Assembly: GCF_903893715.1 (NCBI RefSeq)
Contig: NZ_CAITNG010000081.1
Span: 1 to 64,000 of the forward strand
From: an uncultured Mucilaginibacter sp.
GTDB lineage: Bacteria; Bacteroidota; Bacteroidia; Sphingobacteriales; Sphingobacteriaceae
Direction of reading: 5' to 3'
Length of the DNA: 64,000 bases
In this document: piece by piece, positions 35,816 to 45,596 of the stretch
Layout: each line of letters opens with the position of its first letter
Position numbering within the stretch: position 1 is the first letter of the stretch
Made by a program: the position numbers and the translations under genes
The notes under the pieces: generated by a model
What the model saw: only the letters and a program-made list of their open reading frames with translations
Databases searched by the model: none
Told to the model about the DNA's origin: nothing

Positions 35816-38719
35816 ATGAGGAAATTTTACTTAATCATCTTATTACTGTTTGTAAAAACCTTAGTCTTCGGCCAAAACCCGATTGGGTTACCGCAAGTGG
35901 TCAACTTTACAAGCGCCGAATACCGGGGTGGTAATCAAAACTGGGATATACAGCAGGACGCGAATGGTATTATGTATTTTGCCAATAATGAAGGCCTGTT
36001 GACATATAATGGCCAAAATTGGAAGCTTTACCCAATTCCGAACAAAACAGTAGTGCGATCCGTTCAAATTGCCGATGACGGCAAAATATACACAGGCGCG
36101 CAAGATGATATTGGCTATTTTTTTCCCAATCAATTAGGTGTGCTGAAATACACCTCGTTAAAACACCTTGTTCCCAAACAAGATAGCTCGTTTAGCGATG
36201 TTTGGAATGTGGTGATTTTAGGAAAAAAAGTGTTTTTCAGGACCAATGCCAGGATATTCGAACTCGACAACGGCTCGATAAGATCGTACGAATCGAAAGA
36301 AGGCTGGCTTTATCTGGCAAAATGCAACGGCAAACTCATTGCCGAAGAGCGGTCCGGCCAGCTAATGGAGTTAAACAATACAAAGTGGGAGCCTTTGGCC
36401 ACGCTACCAGCTAAAAATATTGTAACGGCTGTACTCAGTTATTCGGGTGATACAATGATGGTGGCCACCCTAAAGGAAGGCTTGTTTCTGTTGCACAACA
36501 GCATATTGACTAAAAAATCAACCGTATTGGATGGACAATTTTCAAACGTTTGGATAAACACCATGCAAGCGATTGATAAAAACCACTATGCAATCGGTTC
36601 GGCCTTTAATGGTTGCTACGTCATCGATAAAAAAGGCAGGATGGTGCAAAACTTCTCTAATGAACAATCTTTACAAAAAAACAATATCCGCAGCTTATTT
36701 TCAGATCGTGATCAAAACATTTGGCTTGGCCTGGACGACGGGATAAGCTATGTTGCATATAATAGTTCCGTCAAACAGATTTATCCTGATGCCAATAAAC
36801 TCTCCTCTACCTATGCCGTTAGGGTTTTCAAACAGTCGCTGTATATTGGCACATCAGATGCCGTTTTCACCATCCCACTTAAAGACTCCGTAAAAGACAT
36901 CAGCAACAGCAGCAGCCGCTTTATTGAGGTGCAACGTACCAAAGGGCAGGTTTGGAACTTGAACGAAGTAAACAATCATCTGTTGTTAGGGAACGAAGAT
37001 GGTGCTTATCTTATTGATAAGAACAGTTCAAAACCTATTTACACATTTCCGGGTACTTGGCTGTTCAAACCGCTTTCACCCAACCAAACATCCAAAAGTG
37101 TGATTGTGGGCACTTACAACGGGTTACGTTTGTTGGACTATACCGGTAATCAATTTACCGACATGGGCCAACTGGATGGCCTTATGGAGTCGTTGAGGTT
37201 TTTAACTATTGATGCCGACGCACATACTATATGGGCATCGCATCCTTACAGGGGGGTTTACAAAATCGTTCTATCGGCAGACGGCAAAAAGATAGCGAGC
37301 CAAAAACTGTTTACCAGCCGCGATGGGTTACCGTCATCTTTGCACAATTATGTTTTCAAAATAAAGGGGCGGAATGCCGTCACTACCGAAAAAGGTGTAT
37401 ATGAATACGACTCCAAAAACAACCGTTTTTACCAATCGCCATACTTTTACGCAATTTTCAAAAACACTGAACTGCAATACCTTAATGAAGACAAGTACGG
37501 CAATATTTGGTTTATCGGCAATAAGAAAGTTGGTGTAGTTGATTTTAGCAGAAGCAATTCAGGAGTGCCTTTCACAATAGTTAACTTCCCTGAATTAACT
37601 GCAAAGGTTGTGGCCGGCTTTGAAAACGTTTATCCCTATGATAGCGAGAATGTGTTTATCGGTTCAAACAGGGGAGTTTTTCATATCAACTACGATAAGT
37701 ATAAAAAAAACATCAGTCAGCCCAACGTATTATTGGGACAAGTACGGATTATCGGCGATAAAGACAGTACTATATTCGGCGGGTACTTCTTGAGTAAAAA
37801 CCATGTTGACCAAACCCAAAATAAAGATTCGATTTTACAATTTCCCCATAGTTTTAACTCTTTTCATTTTGAGTTCTCTTCTACCTTATTTGAGCAACAC
37901 AGCAATATCGAGTTTAGCTATCAGTTGGTAGGTTTTGATACGCGGTGGTCGGAATGGAGTACCAAAAGCGAAAAAGAGTACACCAATTTAGGCTATGGCA
38001 CCTATACATTCAGGGTTAAAGCACGAAATAATTTGGGAAGCGAATCAAAATATGTTGAGTACAGTTTCGAAATAAAGCCGGCATGGTACCAAACTATTTG
38101 GTGCTATATGTTATACGTCCTGTTGATGCTGTTGACACTTTATAGCATTGTCAAGTTACAGCAGAAGAAGCATAAAAAGGCCGAAATACAGCTTAAGTAT
38201 ATGCATCAGTTGGAGATGGAGCATAACGAGCGCGAAATTGTTACCCTGAAGAATGAAAAGCTGGAAGCTGAAGTGGGCTACAAAAACAAAGAATTGGCTA
38301 CTACGACCATGCACCTGGTGCAGCGTGGCAAATTGATGGCGAAAATAAAAGAAGGACTATTGCTGATAAAAGACGCAGATGCAAACAGCAAACAGCGGGA
38401 GCTGTTAAAAGTACTTCGTTTGATAAATGAGGCCGAGCGAAAAGATTCTGACTGGGACCATTTTGCCATACACTTTGATCAGGTTCATTCCAATTTTTTA
38501 ACCACGCTAAAAAACAGATTTCCCGAATTGAGCCAAAACGACCTTAAAATGTGCGCCTATTTAAAAATGAATCTATCGTCAAAAGAGATTGCACAGTTAA
38601 TGAGCATTACCATAAGGGCTGTTGAAGTAAGCAGGTACAGGTTAAGAAAAAAACTCGAGCTTCCGTCGAACGTCAATTTGTTCGATTATTTGGTAAAAGC
38701 CACAGAGAAGGTTGATTAG
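35816..38719 (+). CDS. Membrane-spanning triple-tyrosine sensor/transcription regulator
   Basis: A 967-residue one-component regulator. A signal peptide (to about residue 19) is followed by a long periplasmic sensor made of beta-propeller-like repeats with the two-component-regulator propeller character, and a Y_Y_Y domain (FSYQLVGFDTRWSEWS with TNLGYGTYTFRVKARN). One membrane segment follows at about 760-781, then a coiled coil (about 785-850) and a LuxR-like helix-turn-helix near the C-terminus (LSSKEIAQLMSITIRAVEVS). There is no kinase or receiver domain. Related SusR-like and hybrid regulators sense oligosaccharide and switch on the adjacent susCD operon; that role is inferred from the divergent position. 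Confidence 0.9.
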   Translation: MRKFYLIILLLFVKTLVFGQNPIGLPQVVNFTSAEYRGGNQNWDIQQDANGIMYFANNEGLLTYNGQNWKLYPIPNKTVVRSVQIADDGKIYTGAQDDIGYFFPNQLGVLKYTSLKHLVPKQDSSFSDVWNVVILGKKVFFRTNARIFELDNGSIRSYESKEGWLYLAKCNGKLIAEERSGQLMELNNTKWEPLATLPAKNIVTAVLSYSGDTMMVATLKEGLFLLHNSILTKKSTVLDGQFSNVWINTMQAIDKNHYAIGSAFNGCYVIDKKGRMVQNFSNEQSLQKNNIRSLFSDRDQNIWLGLDDGISYVAYNSSVKQIYPDANKLSSTYAVRVFKQSLYIGTSDAVFTIPLKDSVKDISNSSSRFIEVQRTKGQVWNLNEVNNHLLLGNEDGAYLIDKNSSKPIYTFPGTWLFKPLSPNQTSKSVIVGTYNGLRLLDYTGNQFTDMGQLDGLMESLRFLTIDADAHTIWASHPYRGVYKIVLSADGKKIASQKLFTSRDGLPSSLHNYVFKIKGRNAVTTEKGVYEYDSKNNRFYQSPYFYAIFKNTELQYLNEDKYGNIWFIGNKKVGVVDFSRSNSGVPFTIVNFPELTAKVVAGFENVYPYDSENVFIGSNRGVFHINYDKYKKNISQPNVLLGQVRIIGDKDSTIFGGYFLSKNHVDQTQNKDSILQFPHSFNSFHFEFSSTLFEQHSNIEFSYQLVGFDTRWSEWSTKSEKEYTNLGYGTYTFRVKARNNLGSESKYVEYSFEIKPAWYQTIWCYMLYVLLMLLTLYSIVKLQQKKHKKAEIQLKYMHQLEMEHNEREIVTLKNEKLEAEVGYKNKELATTTMHLVQRGKLMAKIKEGLLLIKDADANSKQRELLKVLRLINEAERKDSDWDHFAIHFDQVHSNFLTTLKNRFPELSQNDLKMCAYLKMNLSSKEIAQLMSITIRAVEVSRYRLRKKLELPSNVNLFDYLVKATEKVD

Positions 38720-38910
38720 ATAACGCCAAAATTAGGAGACGATAGTATTGATTAAAGCGACCATTCGTCTTGATATTTAAAAAACTACAGAAGTCAAATG
38801 CTGAAAGGTAGGAACATTTTTACGAACACTTAATTTTTTATAAAAATGAACGCTTTTGCACGGAGTTTAGTCAGTTTGCAGACCAAGGAATCGTGTTACA
38901 CGGCTGGCAT

Positions 38911-38943
38911 AAAAAAGCCACCCAAACATTCGTTTAAGTGGCT
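38911..38943 (-). terminator. Intrinsic terminator of tRNA-Ala
   Basis: On the minus strand AGCCAC and GTGGCT (38916-38921 with 38938-38943), plus an inner AAAC/GTTT pairing, form a hairpin followed by TTTTTT. It begins 11 bases after the tRNA 3' end. Confidence 0.8.
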
Positions 38944-38954
38944 GATAATCAATG

Positions 38955-39028
<74 letters not shown>

Positions 39029-39039
39029 GATTGGGATGG

Positions 39040-39070
39040 CAAAAGTAACAAAAAAGTTTTTGTGGGCAAA
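39040..39070 (-). promoter_or_regulatory. Bacteroidetes-type promoter of tRNA-Ala
   Basis: On the minus strand: TTTG (39067-39070), 19 bases, TACTTTTG (39040-39047). This is a near-ideal match to the -33/-7 consensus. Transcription would start a few bases before the tRNA 5' end at 39028. Confidence 0.8.
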
Positions 39071-39523
39071 TATGTTTTTCAAAAAACCGAGTTGTTATAA
39101 AACAGCAAAGCCCCCTGATGGGCAGGGGGCCTTTACTAACCAATTATAAACCTAAATTATGAGAAGACTATTTTAAACTTTTTTCAATCTCGTCAACATC
39201 GTTGCTGATTTGATAGTGTAAAGGTAACACTAATTTTCAAAGCTCCAAATTTTTAATTGTAATTTTTTTGTCATAAACTACTAAAATTTTTAATCACCAC
39301 GTATTATTGGTGCGATATTATCAATAAAATTAACAAATAATTGATAAAATCAAAAATTGAATATCTTTAAAATTTGAATTTTTATCAAAAATTTAAATCG
39401 GTTTAATTATCAAATAAACCTTGATAAATTATTTTTATTGCTTCTTTTAGCCCGCTTAACATTATTTAACATATAGTGCAACCAATAATGTACTATATTC
39501 ATCTTAAATAAAAACGCTTTTGC
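39071..39523. other. A/T-rich intergenic region with a GC hairpin
   Basis: There is a stem GCCCCCTG/CAGGGGGC (39110-39117 with 39123-39130) without a clear T-run on either side. A five-codon open frame follows (ATG at 39160, MRRLF, then stop). Beyond that the sequence is very A/T-rich up to the start of the DUF5686 gene. No other gene seen. Confidence 0.55.
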
Positions 39524-41986
39524 ATGAAGTACACTTTTACACTGTTTATTTTCCTTTTTTGCGGCCTTAATTTATTTGCACAATTAGTTACCGTGAGCGG
39601 TACCATTACCGACCAAAGCAATCATCCCGTCCCGTTTGCCACTGTTTATGTAAAAAATACTACCAGAGGCACATCTGCAAACATCGATGGTAAATACCAA
39701 CTTCAACTCAATACCGGCGACTACGAGATACTTTACCGAGCCATAGGCTATCATCAGGAAAGCAGGAAGCTCACTATTAAGGCTGATATGCAAGTCAACG
39801 TTACCTTGGCCATAGAGGCCTACCAGCTAAAAAATGTAGACATCCATGCCACGGGCGAAGACCCTGCCTATGCCATCATCCGCAAGGCCATAAAAAAACG
39901 GCCTTTTTATCTTAAACAGGTAAATGCTTATAGCTGCGAAGTGTATATAAAAGGCTTGCAAAAATTATTGGCAGCGCCCAAAAAGTTTTTAGGTGCCGAT
40001 ATTGATAAAATAGCCCGCGAAAATGGCCTTGATTCAAACCGTACAGGCATCGTTTACCTGTCGGAGTCTGAATCTAAATTTACTTTTATGCAGCCCGATA
40101 AGGTACATGAGGAAATGATATCGTCAAAAGTATCGGGCCGTAATAATGCATTCAGTTTCAATCGCGCAAGCGACGTGAAGGTCGACTTTTACAAAAACAA
40201 CGAAGACTGGGAAGGCTTGAGCAACCGCCCGCTCATATCGCCCATATCTGATAACGCCTTGTTTTATTACCGCTATAAATTACTGGGCACTATTGTGGAG
40301 AACGGCGAGACCATCAACAAAATTCAGGTAATACCTCGCCGTGGTTACGACCCCGTTTTTGAGGGTACTATCTATATTATTAACGATAGCTGGCGGCTTT
40401 ACGGCACCAACCTGTTCATCACCAAAAAAGCCGGGATAAATTTTGTGGATACCCTAAAGGTCGACCAGCAGTTTTATCCGGTATCAAAAACGGTGTGGAT
40501 GCCGGCTTCTATTCGTTTCGACTTTACCGGGGGCTTTTTGGCATTCCGTTTTGGCGGGTATTTTATTTCGATATACAAAAATTACGACCTCGACCCTAAA
40601 ATCGAGAAGAACGAGTTTAACGAAGTATTGCGCATTACCAAAGAGGTGAACAAAAAAGACTCTGCCTACTGGAACGCCGAAAGGCCTATACCGCTAACGA
40701 CCGAAGAAACAACAGACTATAAAAAGAAGGAAGTACTAGCCAAAAAGCGCGAATCGAAAACCTATATGGACTCGATTGACAGCGTCAACAATAAGTTCAA
40801 GCTCAGCAGGCTACTCATTGGTTCAGGCATAAACCATAATGACCGATACCATAAAGAGTACATGCATTTTAACTCGGTTTTGGGTTCGCTATCATTTAAT
40901 ACGGTGGAGGGTTTTAACTTTAATTATGATGTAAGGTATGTAAAACAAATAGACAGTTTGAATAATCGATATTTATTGGTACAGGGCGCTATGCGCTACG
41001 GTTTTTCCGACAGGTTAGTACATGGCAATATCAACGGAAATATCCCGATAGCGAGCTATAACCTGGGCTTCAAATTCGGGTCGGATGTATTGGATATGAA
41101 TAATTTGGTGCCTTTTGGTAGCGGCGATAATACATTATACAGTCTCATCCAAAGGCAAAACTTCGAAAAGTTTTACGATAAGCAATTTGCCAACCTATCC
41201 CTGTCGCACCGCATTGCCGGTGGCTGGCAGGGTAGCATCGGAGCAGAACTTTCCAAACGCCAATGGCTGTCCAATACCTCATCGTATTCTTTTTTTTACA
41301 ACGATTCGCGCGAGTATACCAGTAATAACCCCATCCAACCTACCAGCAATGCCCCCTTATTTGCCAATAGCGACGCCTTTAAAGTAGCCCTCCGCACCAC
41401 TTACGATTTTAGTAACCAATACGAAACCTTCCCTAACGGGCGGCGTTATTTCCCGTCGAAATACCCAACATTGGGCATCAGCTATGTAAAAGGTATCAAA
41501 AATATATTTGGCTCTGATGTTGATTATGACGAACTCTCCGCCGATCTGCAAAAATCCGACATTAGCCTTGGCCTGTATGGCAAAACATCGTTTTACCTTG
41601 GCGCGGGTAAATTTTTGAATGCAGGCAGTGTATACTACACCGATTATAAACACTTCAACGGTAATTTATTGCAGGTTTACGACACCTCACCCAATAAGTT
41701 TTTATTGCTCGATTACTATAAGTACAGCACTGCCAAGCAATACTTTGAAGGACATTTGGAGCATAATTTTTCGGGCTTTATTACCAATAAACTGCCACTT
41801 ATCCGGAAGCTTAAACTGCAGGAAATTGTCGATGTGAATTACCTCGCCACGCCCGATTTGCAGGGCTATACCGAGTATGGTTTTGGCTTGCAGTACCTCT
41901 TTATCAGGGTAATGTATGGCATAGCCTTCAATAATGGGACCAAAGTAAGCCAAGGCTTTAGGTTCTCACTTGCCGGGCGTCGATAG
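39524..41986 (+). CDS. DUF5686 outer-membrane protein with carboxypeptidase-regulatory-like domain
   Basis: An 820-residue protein with a signal peptide (to about residue 19), then a carboxypeptidase-regulatory-like beta domain (VSGTITDQSNHPVPFATVYVK to about residue 105). The DUF5686 region follows (DPAYAIIRKAIKKRPFYLKQV, YSCEVYIKGLQKL), and the long C-terminal part has alternating beta strands ending RFSLAGRR, consistent with an outer-membrane barrel. The function of the family is unknown. Its 3' end is 3 bp from the convergent iron-permease-like gene. Confidence 0.88.
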   Translation: MKYTFTLFIFLFCGLNLFAQLVTVSGTITDQSNHPVPFATVYVKNTTRGTSANIDGKYQLQLNTGDYEILYRAIGYHQESRKLTIKADMQVNVTLAIEAYQLKNVDIHATGEDPAYAIIRKAIKKRPFYLKQVNAYSCEVYIKGLQKLLAAPKKFLGADIDKIARENGLDSNRTGIVYLSESESKFTFMQPDKVHEEMISSKVSGRNNAFSFNRASDVKVDFYKNNEDWEGLSNRPLISPISDNALFYYRYKLLGTIVENGETINKIQVIPRRGYDPVFEGTIYIINDSWRLYGTNLFITKKAGINFVDTLKVDQQFYPVSKTVWMPASIRFDFTGGFLAFRFGGYFISIYKNYDLDPKIEKNEFNEVLRITKEVNKKDSAYWNAERPIPLTTEETTDYKKKEVLAKKRESKTYMDSIDSVNNKFKLSRLLIGSGINHNDRYHKEYMHFNSVLGSLSFNTVEGFNFNYDVRYVKQIDSLNNRYLLVQGAMRYGFSDRLVHGNINGNIPIASYNLGFKFGSDVLDMNNLVPFGSGDNTLYSLIQRQNFEKFYDKQFANLSLSHRIAGGWQGSIGAELSKRQWLSNTSSYSFFYNDSREYTSNNPIQPTSNAPLFANSDAFKVALRTTYDFSNQYETFPNGRRYFPSKYPTLGISYVKGIKNIFGSDVDYDELSADLQKSDISLGLYGKTSFYLGAGKFLNAGSVYYTDYKHFNGNLLQVYDTSPNKFLLLDYYKYSTAKQYFEGHLEHNFSGFITNKLPLIRKLKLQEIVDVNYLATPDLQGYTEYGFGLQYLFIRVMYGIAFNNGTKVSQGFRFSLAGRR

Positions 41987-41989
41987 GGG

Positions 41990-42481
41990 TCAATTCACTT
42001 TGTCGAGCGCGATGTTGGTACCTTCTAAAGCTTCTTCCGCTTTTTTCAATTCAATAGCCTCTTCAACCGAATGGCTTTGCGTGTTGGTAGCGGCCAGTTG
42101 GGTCAGTTCCACCAGTTTTTGGTAATGCTCATAAAGGGTACGCAGTTCAACTTCGCTTAGGTCTTGTATATTCAGCAGGCGGTTGCTTGCTTTGTTATTG
42201 GCTGCTATCAACTCGTTTAGTTTTAACTGTACCGCTATCGATTCCTTGTTTTGTGCCTTCTGTATCAGGAACACCATCAAAAAAGTAATAATGGAAGTAC
42301 CCGTATTCACAATAAGTAACCATGTGTTTGAGTAACCGAATATCGGTCCGCTGATGGCCCATATCAATATCAGCCCTACGGCAATTGCGAACATAGCCGA
42401 TGTGGAGCTAAAATCGGTGATGGTATTGCTCACTTTTTCGAAAGCGCCTTTACTTTGTGTTTCGTCGTTTAGGTTGTTCAT
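41990..42481 (-). CDS. Low-affinity iron permease family membrane protein
   Basis: A 163-residue protein with two membrane segments (AMFAIAVGLILIWAISGPIF and WLLIVNTGTSIITFLMVFLI), then IQKAQNKESIAVQLKLNELI and a C-terminal helical tail. This is the pattern of the bacterial PF04120 low-affinity iron permease family, where the QNKDxxAIQxKLDELI motif is typical. Iron transport by the bacterial members is not well established. It is monocistronic and divergent from the MFS gene. Confidence 0.85.
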   Translation of the reverse strand: MNNLNDETQSKGAFEKVSNTITDFSSTSAMFAIAVGLILIWAISGPIFGYSNTWLLIVNTGTSIITFLMVFLIQKAQNKESIAVQLKLNELIAANNKASNRLLNIQDLSEVELRTLYEHYQKLVELTQLAATNTQSHSVEEAIELKKAEEALEGTNIALDKVN

Positions 42482-42607
42482 ACTTTTAATTTACGGGTAA
42501 CCACTTGCCAATTTCGTGCCACTAAGACATATCCCTATCACATCAACAGGTCGAAAAAACAATCAAGTTAAAAGCTTAATGGATAAAACGTTTTATTTGC
42601 AGCCTCA

Positions 42608-43801
42608 ATGCGTAATACACCTTTAAAACAACAACCACTGCTCACACCGTCATTACTTTGGGTGATGGCTATAGCTACCGGCTTGGTAGTAGCCAACATC
42701 TATTATAACCAGCCCCTGTTGAAGCAAATGGAGGGCACATTTAAAATAACTGAAGGCCGGGCGCAGTTAATTGCGGTGCTTACGCAAATGGGTTATGCTG
42801 CCGGTATGTTGCTGTTATTGCCACTGGCCGATATGTTGGAACGCAAACGACTGATGATGTTCGATTTTGTGCTCATTGTCCTTTCGTTGTTGGGCGCCGC
42901 GTTTGCGCCAAATATGGCCGTTATGTTGATAGCGAGCTTTTTTATTGGCTTATCATCCATGATACCACAAATGCTGATACCCATGGCCGCGCACTTGACC
43001 GGTCCCGAAAACCGTGGTAAAACCGTTGGCTTTGTAATGAGCGGTTTGTTGATGGGTATTTTACTGTCGCGGACCTTGAGCGGTTACATAGGCGCTCACT
43101 TTGGCTGGCGGACGATGTTTATAATAGCAGCCGCACTGATGCTTGTTTTATGGGTACTGCTTTATTTTATGCTGCCAACCGTAGAAGCTGAATACGATGG
43201 CAACTACGGCTCGCTGATGCGCTCAATGCTCAGACTCATCAAAACCGAACCTAAACTAAGGTTGGCCGCACTCCGTGGCGCTTTGGGCTTTGCCTGCTTT
43301 AGTGCTTTTTGGACAACCCTCACCTTTCTGTTAAGTCAGCCGCAGTTTAAAGGCAATAGCCAAACGGCTGGATATTTTGGCTTGGTTGGCGCATTTGGAG
43401 CCTTGGGTGCTTCGGTAATGGGGCGGCTGAGCGATAGGGTAAATCCTTATAAACTAACCACAGTTACTATTTTGCTCATCATCGTTTCGTATGTGGTTTT
43501 TTCCTTTTCGGGAAGCAGCATGATCGGCTTGGTTATCGGCGTTATCCTGCTCGACCTTGGTGTACAATCAACCCATATCTCAAACCAAACCATGGTTTTC
43601 GGCCTCAACCCGCACGAAAGGAACCGCCTTAATACAGTTTATATAGTTTGTTATTTTCTCGGCGGGTCACTTGGAACGTATTTGGCAAGTGCCGTTTGGA
43701 ACCGCTACCACTGGAATGGCGTGTGCGCCATCGGCCTTGGTTTTTCAACAACCTTACTGCTTGTACACTTGTTTAGCCGCCGCATAGCCGTTACCACCTA
43801 A
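42608..43801 (+). CDS. MFS transporter
   Basis: A 397-residue protein with about twelve membrane segments. It has the MFS N-terminal pattern (GLVVANIYYNQPLLKQME) and motif A-like loops LPLADMLERKRL and GRLSDRVNPYKL. It resembles the YgaY/YtbD-type group of drug or metabolite efflux MFS proteins, but the substrate is not readable. It stands alone; the ATG at 42608 gives a short cytosolic N-terminus of normal length. Confidence 0.92.
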   Translation: MRNTPLKQQPLLTPSLLWVMAIATGLVVANIYYNQPLLKQMEGTFKITEGRAQLIAVLTQMGYAAGMLLLLPLADMLERKRLMMFDFVLIVLSLLGAAFAPNMAVMLIASFFIGLSSMIPQMLIPMAAHLTGPENRGKTVGFVMSGLLMGILLSRTLSGYIGAHFGWRTMFIIAAALMLVLWVLLYFMLPTVEAEYDGNYGSLMRSMLRLIKTEPKLRLAALRGALGFACFSAFWTTLTFLLSQPQFKGNSQTAGYFGLVGAFGALGASVMGRLSDRVNPYKLTTVTILLIIVSYVVFSFSGSSMIGLVIGVILLDLGVQSTHISNQTMVFGLNPHERNRLNTVYIVCYFLGGSLGTYLASAVWNRYHWNGVCAIGLGFSTTLLLVHLFSRRIAVTT

Positions 43802-43985
43802 ACCGCTCAATTGTACCGACACACTGTAGCTTTTTTTAAACGATAATATTGCACTCTCATATTTTTCTATGATTTAAAATCCTTTTGCCAGCCTGTTTGC
43901 GTAGATATGATAACAAGCCATAGCGAAACAATTGTTTGGCATACTATTGGCAATACACAAAGCAACATATTAGAGCGATCAACCT

Positions 43986-44150
43986 ATGAAGACCATAAAG
44001 AAACCATCGATAAGCCAATTGCTTACCCGTTTCGATAACGAATTGAAGAATATATTATTGAACGATTTGAAAACGATGAAAGCTGCGAAAAGCGGAGTTT
44101 TAAATAGCATCAAACAAGGGATGGACGCCGGTACGTTATCGGCTGCCTGA
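43986..44150 (+). CDS. Possible small protein, 54 residues
   Basis: An open frame from ATG to TGA in the 408-bp gap before lpxB. The product is basic and helical (TIKKPSISQLLTRFDNELKN, LKTMKAAKSGVLN), without membrane segments or cysteines. I do not recognise it. Support is only that the frame is open, helical in pattern and sits alone in a long gap; it could be chance. The rest of the gap (43802-43985) shows no gene. Confidence 0.3.
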   Translation: MKTIKKPSISQLLTRFDNELKNILLNDLKTMKAAKSGVLNSIKQGMDAGTLSAA

Positions 44151-44193
44151 TCAACATATATATCTACCTATTTTTTTATCATCTACCTATGAA

Positions 44194-44227
44194 AAACAAA
44201 TCCCGGCCTTTAAGCCGGGATTTGTTT
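44194..44227. terminator. Bidirectional terminator overlapping the lpxB stop
   Basis: AAACAAATCCCGGC (44194-44207) pairs with GCCGGGATTTGTTT (44214-44227) around a CTTTAA loop. The minus-strand lpxB stop codon (44210-44212) lies in the loop and its last codons form the stem. T-runs follow on both strands. Confidence 0.85.
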
Positions 44228-45337
44228 TTTTGTAAGATAGCCGAAAATAAGGGAAGCAGTTTTTCCGGATGCACCGGGTTTGCCCATTCTTTCATCTAAT
44301 TCGACGTAGTTATCCAGCATTTGCTTGCGGTAAATCTCGTCATGCAATAACAGTTCTAATTCAGCTTGAACGGTTTCGCGTGTATAATCGCCCTGTATCA
44401 GCTCTTTCACCACCAACCTGTCCATAATGAGGTCTACCAGCGATATAAACCTGATTTGTATCACTGCCCTCGCTATCCCGATAGAAACAGCGTTCCCTTT
44501 ATACACCACCACCTGAGGTACATGGAACAATGCCGTTTCCAAGGTTGCCGTGCCCGAAGCTACGATGGCTGCCTGCGCTTTGTGTAATAAGTTGTATGTC
44601 GAATTGAACAGCACCGCAATGCTTTGCCCATCAACAAAAAAAGGCGTATAAAAGTCTATGCTGAATGATGGTGCGCCCGCTATCACAAATTGATATCCGG
44701 GAAACTGCCTTGCGCACTCCAGCATGGTTGGCAGCAAATAACTGATTTCCTGTTTGCGGCTACCCGGAAGGAGGGCGATGATAGGTTTATCCGACAAGCC
44801 ATTTGCTTTCCTAAAATCAGTGTCCGGTTTAAAGGCCGTTACAGCATCCAGCAAAGGGTTGCCAACATAGTCAACCTCCATATCCCACTTTTTATAAAAA
44901 TCAACCTCAAATGGCAAGATACAGAACAGATGGTCAACTGATTTTTTGATTTTTAGCACCCGTTTTTGGTTCCATGCCCAAACTTTTGGCGATATATAGT
45001 AGCAAACCTTAATCCCCTGTTTCTTTGCAAAATCGGCAACTTTTAGGTTAAAACCCGGGAAGTCAATCAATATCAGCACATCAGGTTGCCAGGCTACAAT
45101 ATCCTGTTTGCAAAATTTAAGGTTCCCTAAAACAGTACGCAGGTTAGCTATCACCTCCACAAAGCCCATAAAGGCCATGTCGGCATAGTGCTTTACCAAA
45201 GTGCCGCCCTCGGCCTGCATCAGGTCGCCGCCAAAATACCTGAACTCCGCATTAGCGTCCAAATTCTTCAACTCCTTCATCAGGTTCGAGCCATGCAAAT
45301 CGCCCGATGCTTCGCCGGCTACCAGGTAATAACGCAT
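44210..45337 (-). CDS. lpxB: Lipid-A-disaccharide synthase
   Basis: A 375-residue cytoplasmic-face enzyme that joins lipid X to UDP-2,3-diacylglucosamine in lipid A synthesis. Recognised by YYLVAGEASGDLHGSNL at the N-terminus, ADMAFMGFVEV, IDFPGFNLKVADFAKK, CYYISPKVWAWNQKRV, LPGSRKQEI and ASGTATLETALFHVPQVVVYK. Length is normal. It is monocistronic here; other lpx genes are not in the window. Confidence 0.96.
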   Translation of the reverse strand: MRYYLVAGEASGDLHGSNLMKELKNLDANAEFRYFGGDLMQAEGGTLVKHYADMAFMGFVEVIANLRTVLGNLKFCKQDIVAWQPDVLILIDFPGFNLKVADFAKKQGIKVCYYISPKVWAWNQKRVLKIKKSVDHLFCILPFEVDFYKKWDMEVDYVGNPLLDAVTAFKPDTDFRKANGLSDKPIIALLPGSRKQEISYLLPTMLECARQFPGYQFVIAGAPSFSIDFYTPFFVDGQSIAVLFNSTYNLLHKAQAAIVASGTATLETALFHVPQVVVYKGNAVSIGIARAVIQIRFISLVDLIMDRLVVKELIQGDYTRETVQAELELLLHDEIYRKQMLDNYVELDERMGKPGASGKTASLIFGYLTKKQIPA

Positions 45338-45596
45338 AAATTTATGTTCAGGTTAAACGGATATCCCATCCTGCAAAAGTCTGATTATTTTTTGATGAAT
45401 TTGTGGAACGCTTATCGTAATTATAAATCAAGGGTCGGAAGGATGTTCTGTAGTCTGTACTATGAAAGTTACATCAAACTGTTGTTTTTTTTGAGAAAAT
45501 CATAACGAACATAACATTACGGTTACACGTCGAACTTTTTTAGATTGCCACAGTCAGACCTTATAATCAAGGCAAATAATCAAAAACTGACCTAAA

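Noticed and set aside
39110-39177. GC hairpin plus five-codon frame as a leader-peptide attenuator
   Set aside because: No T-run follows the hairpin, the downstream gene is about 350 bp away and the five codons do not favour a regulatory amino acid.
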